17,223 nucleotides of DNA, taken from positions 1-17,223 of the forward strand of contig CAMEMA010000007.1 in assembly GCA_945926705.1 (NCBI GenBank), read 5' to 3'. Source of the stretch: an uncultured Clostridia bacterium. Lineage in GTDB: Bacteria; Bacillota; Clostridia; Oscillospirales; Acutalibacteraceae. Both the position numbers and the translations under genes were made by a program. Under the pieces are notes generated by a model. The model was not told the DNA's origin and made no database searches. It was given only the letters and a program-made list of their open reading frames with translations. Shown here one piece after another: positions 16,095 through 17,223 of the stretch. Every line of letters begins with the position of its first letter. Position 1 is the stretch's first letter.

Positions 16095-16156
16095 AAAAAC
16101 CAACCTTCATTAAACAACAAACTTACACTTAATAAAATTTGTCATTACAATATAGT

Positions 16157-16185
16157 ATGTTACTACAATTGCTATTTTAAATCAA
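16157..16185 (-). promoter_or_regulatory. Weak candidate promoter of rsmH
   Basis: TTGATT (16180-16185) and TAACAT (16157-16162) on the minus strand are spaced by 17 bases in the gap between pduL and rsmH. The -10 box is a partial match, so this is tentative. Nothing else clear was seen in the gap; a weak A/T hairpin near 16235-16255 is not convincing as a terminator for pduL. Confidence 0.35.
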
Positions 16186-16268
16186 CAATACGCTATTTTC
16201 TAATACATATTTCATTTAAATCGACACAAAAGATAAAAATTCATCTCTTTTTTTAGGTTTATTACACC

Positions 16269-16835
16269 TCAAATTATATTTCCGTATAGATCTCCATGAG
16301 CATTTAATGCATTTGCTTCGTCTGTATCAATATGCATAGCTAATTTAAAATTGTCATTAATTCTTACAACCACATCGCTAAAAATTAGTGATCGAATTTC
16401 ACTTTTAACTTTAACAGAAACAATCTGACCATTTTTCACATTAATCTTTTGGGAATCCGAAGATGTCATATGTATATGCCTTTTTGCAACAATTAAACCT
16501 TCAGAAATTTCAAACTTACCTTTCGGACCTTGTAAAATACATCCCGCCGAATTCAATAAATCTCCTGATTCTCTTATTGGAGCTTTAATTCCTATATTAA
16601 TTGAATCCGTAATCGAAATTTCTACTTGCGTTTTAGAACGCTCTGGCCCTAAAACGGCAACATTTTTTAGAATGCCTTTTGGACCTATTATGTTTACTCT
16701 TTCCTCGCAAGCAAATTGACCAGGTTGAGAAAGATTTTTTCTTAAAGATAACTTATATCCTTTTCCGTACAAAGCGCAAACTGCCTCTTCAGAAAGATGA
16801 ACATGTCGTGCCGAAACTTCTATAGGTATATTCAT
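16269..16835 (-). CDS. pduL: PduL-type phosphate acyltransferase (phosphotransacylase)
   Basis: PduL-family enzymes interconvert acyl-CoA and acyl phosphate (acetyl-CoA and acetyl phosphate in housekeeping forms), linking CoA thioesters to substrate-level phosphorylation with acetate kinase. The 188-residue protein carries the two-zinc signature: H11 and H13 in SARHVHLS, H120 and H122 in KRHIHMT, and H168 in MHIDTDEANA, with repeated LGP/QGP turns. It begins directly at the catalytic domain with no N-terminal amphipathic encapsulation peptide, and no shell genes are nearby, so it is probably a cytosolic enzyme. No ackA is visible. The ATG at 16835 is the only sensible start, but it lacks a Shine-Dalgarno sequence; a 31-base near-palindrome ends 7 bases before it. 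Confidence 0.93.
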   Translation of the reverse strand: MNIPIEVSARHVHLSEEAVCALYGKGYKLSLRKNLSQPGQFACEERVNIIGPKGILKNVAVLGPERSKTQVEISITDSINIGIKAPIRESGDLLNSAGCILQGPKGKFEISEGLIVAKRHIHMTSSDSQKINVKNGQIVSVKVKSEIRSLIFSDVVVRINDNFKLAMHIDTDEANALNAHGDLYGNII

Positions 16836-16842
16836 AAAAATC

Positions 16843-16873
16843 GGATAAAATATAAATAATTTGTATTTTATCC
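16843..16873. promoter_or_regulatory. 31-bp near-perfect palindrome directly upstream of pduL
   Basis: Arms of 15 bases, GGATAAAATATAAAT (16843-16857) and ATTTGTATTTTATCC (16859-16873), are reverse complements except at one position, around a single central base. In the pduL mRNA this would be a long AU-rich hairpin followed by GATTTTT directly before the ATG. It may be an operator, an attenuator-like hairpin or the terminator of the upstream NAD kinase gene. Which applies cannot be decided from sequence alone. Confidence 0.55.
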
Positions 16874-16895
16874 TATCGTCCCTTCATATTTAAAA

Positions 16896-17223
16896 TTAAT
16901 TATTAATCAATTTATTGATGTTTTCATAAAAATTTCTATTTTTCAAAACTAAAAAACTCGCATGTTTTTTTGATCTTTTTAAAGATAAACTACCTGATAC
17001 ATCCCTTTTAGTGCAAATATTTCCGTCAACCAAAATAACTATTCTTGAATTTTCTTTTAGACTGTAATCAACGAAAATATCATCTTTAGCATTTAGAATT
17101 ATACTTTTCGGTGACATGCAATGTGCACATATCGGCGTAACTTCTATACATTCTAAGCTTGCATCAATTATGGGTCCGCCGGCAGAAAGCTAGTAAGCCT
17201 TAGAGCCTGTAGGAGTAGAAACA
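16896..17223 (-). pseudogene. nadK: NAD kinase, C-terminal part, interrupted by an in-frame TAG (cut by window edge)
   Basis: NAD kinase phosphorylates NAD to NADP. From the right edge the minus strand reads VSTPTGSKAY, then TAG (17190-17192), then LSAGGPIIDASLECIEVTPI and on to the TAA at 16896-16898. This is the well-known T-P-T-G-S-x-A-Y-x-L-S-A-G-G-P core of bacterial NAD kinase, followed by the usual C-terminal strands (VILVDGN, SKKHASFLVLKNRNFYENINKL). The stop replaces the residue after Tyr, commonly Ser; TCG to TAG is a single change. The frame is continuous on both sides. An ATG at 17117 inside the remaining frame is not a plausible start, since it lies in the conserved domain. NAD kinase is normally essential, so this is a real nonsense mutation with another copy elsewhere, suppression of TAG, or a sequence error. 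Confidence 0.8.

Noticed and set aside
16235..16258. Hairpin downstream of pduL as a terminator
   Set aside because: The stem is short, bulged and nearly all A/T, with no following T run on the minus strand.
16896..17117. A separate 73-residue gene starting at the ATG at 17117
   Set aside because: The sequence before this ATG continues the NAD kinase reading frame and conserved domain, and no ribosome binding site precedes it; it is the tail of the interrupted nadK.
1..17223. tRNA genes, CRISPR arrays, insertion sequences, phage or defence-system genes
   Set aside because: No cloverleaf-like segments, regularly spaced repeats, transposase motifs or known defence domains were found on either strand.

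Overview
The window reads as a low-GC, AT-rich Gram-positive chromosome segment, most likely from an endospore-forming member of the Clostridia. The evidence is a pro-SigK-type sporulation sigma factor, strong AGGAGG-type ribosome binding sites, TTG starts on four genes, Firmicute-type RsmH, DegV and Tgt sequences, and a diaminopimelate route to lysine. Genus-level placement is not possible from sequence inspection alone. No tRNA, rRNA, CRISPR array, insertion sequence, prophage or integration site was seen, and no gene-free stretch exceeds about 300 bases.

Left part (1-4505, all minus strand): the start of a partial gene at the edge (perhaps a coenzyme F420-0:glutamate ligase-like protein), glucose-6-phosphate isomerase (pgi), the translation operon rpsB-tsf with its own promoter, a structured leader and a terminator, and queA. 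Back-to-back promoters in the 4506-4708 gap then launch queA leftward and a lysine/diaminopimelate operon asd-dapA-dapB rightward. A small gene of the nucleoside 2-deoxyribosyltransferase/DNPH1 superfamily overlaps the end of dapB tail to tail. Divergent from it is tgt, which with queA gives two core steps of queuosine tRNA modification. Next comes sigK on the minus strand.

Middle and right part (9736-17223): a 982-residue M16C (presequence-protease-like) metallopeptidase with an apparent signal peptide and intact active-site motifs, ended by a strong terminator that also encodes the C-terminus of the adjacent TetR-type regulator. The TetR gene diverges from a DegV-family (fatty-acid-binding) gene broken near its start by a frameshift. 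On the minus strand at the right lie a fragment of the division cluster (rsmH plus an FtsL-like protein, with no mraZ in front and no ftsI/mraY behind), a PduL-type phosphotransacylase, and the C-terminal part of NAD kinase, which has an in-frame TAG stop inside a conserved segment.

Most of the content is housekeeping. The points most worth a second look are the TAG codon in the NAD kinase; the DegV frameshift, which is exactly explained by loss of one copy of an 8-bp tandem repeat; the asd leader (9-codon upstream ORF, hairpin, no Shine-Dalgarno); the 31-bp near-perfect palindrome abutting the pduL start; and the apparent export of an M16C protease. No convincing new multigene defence or biosynthetic system was found.
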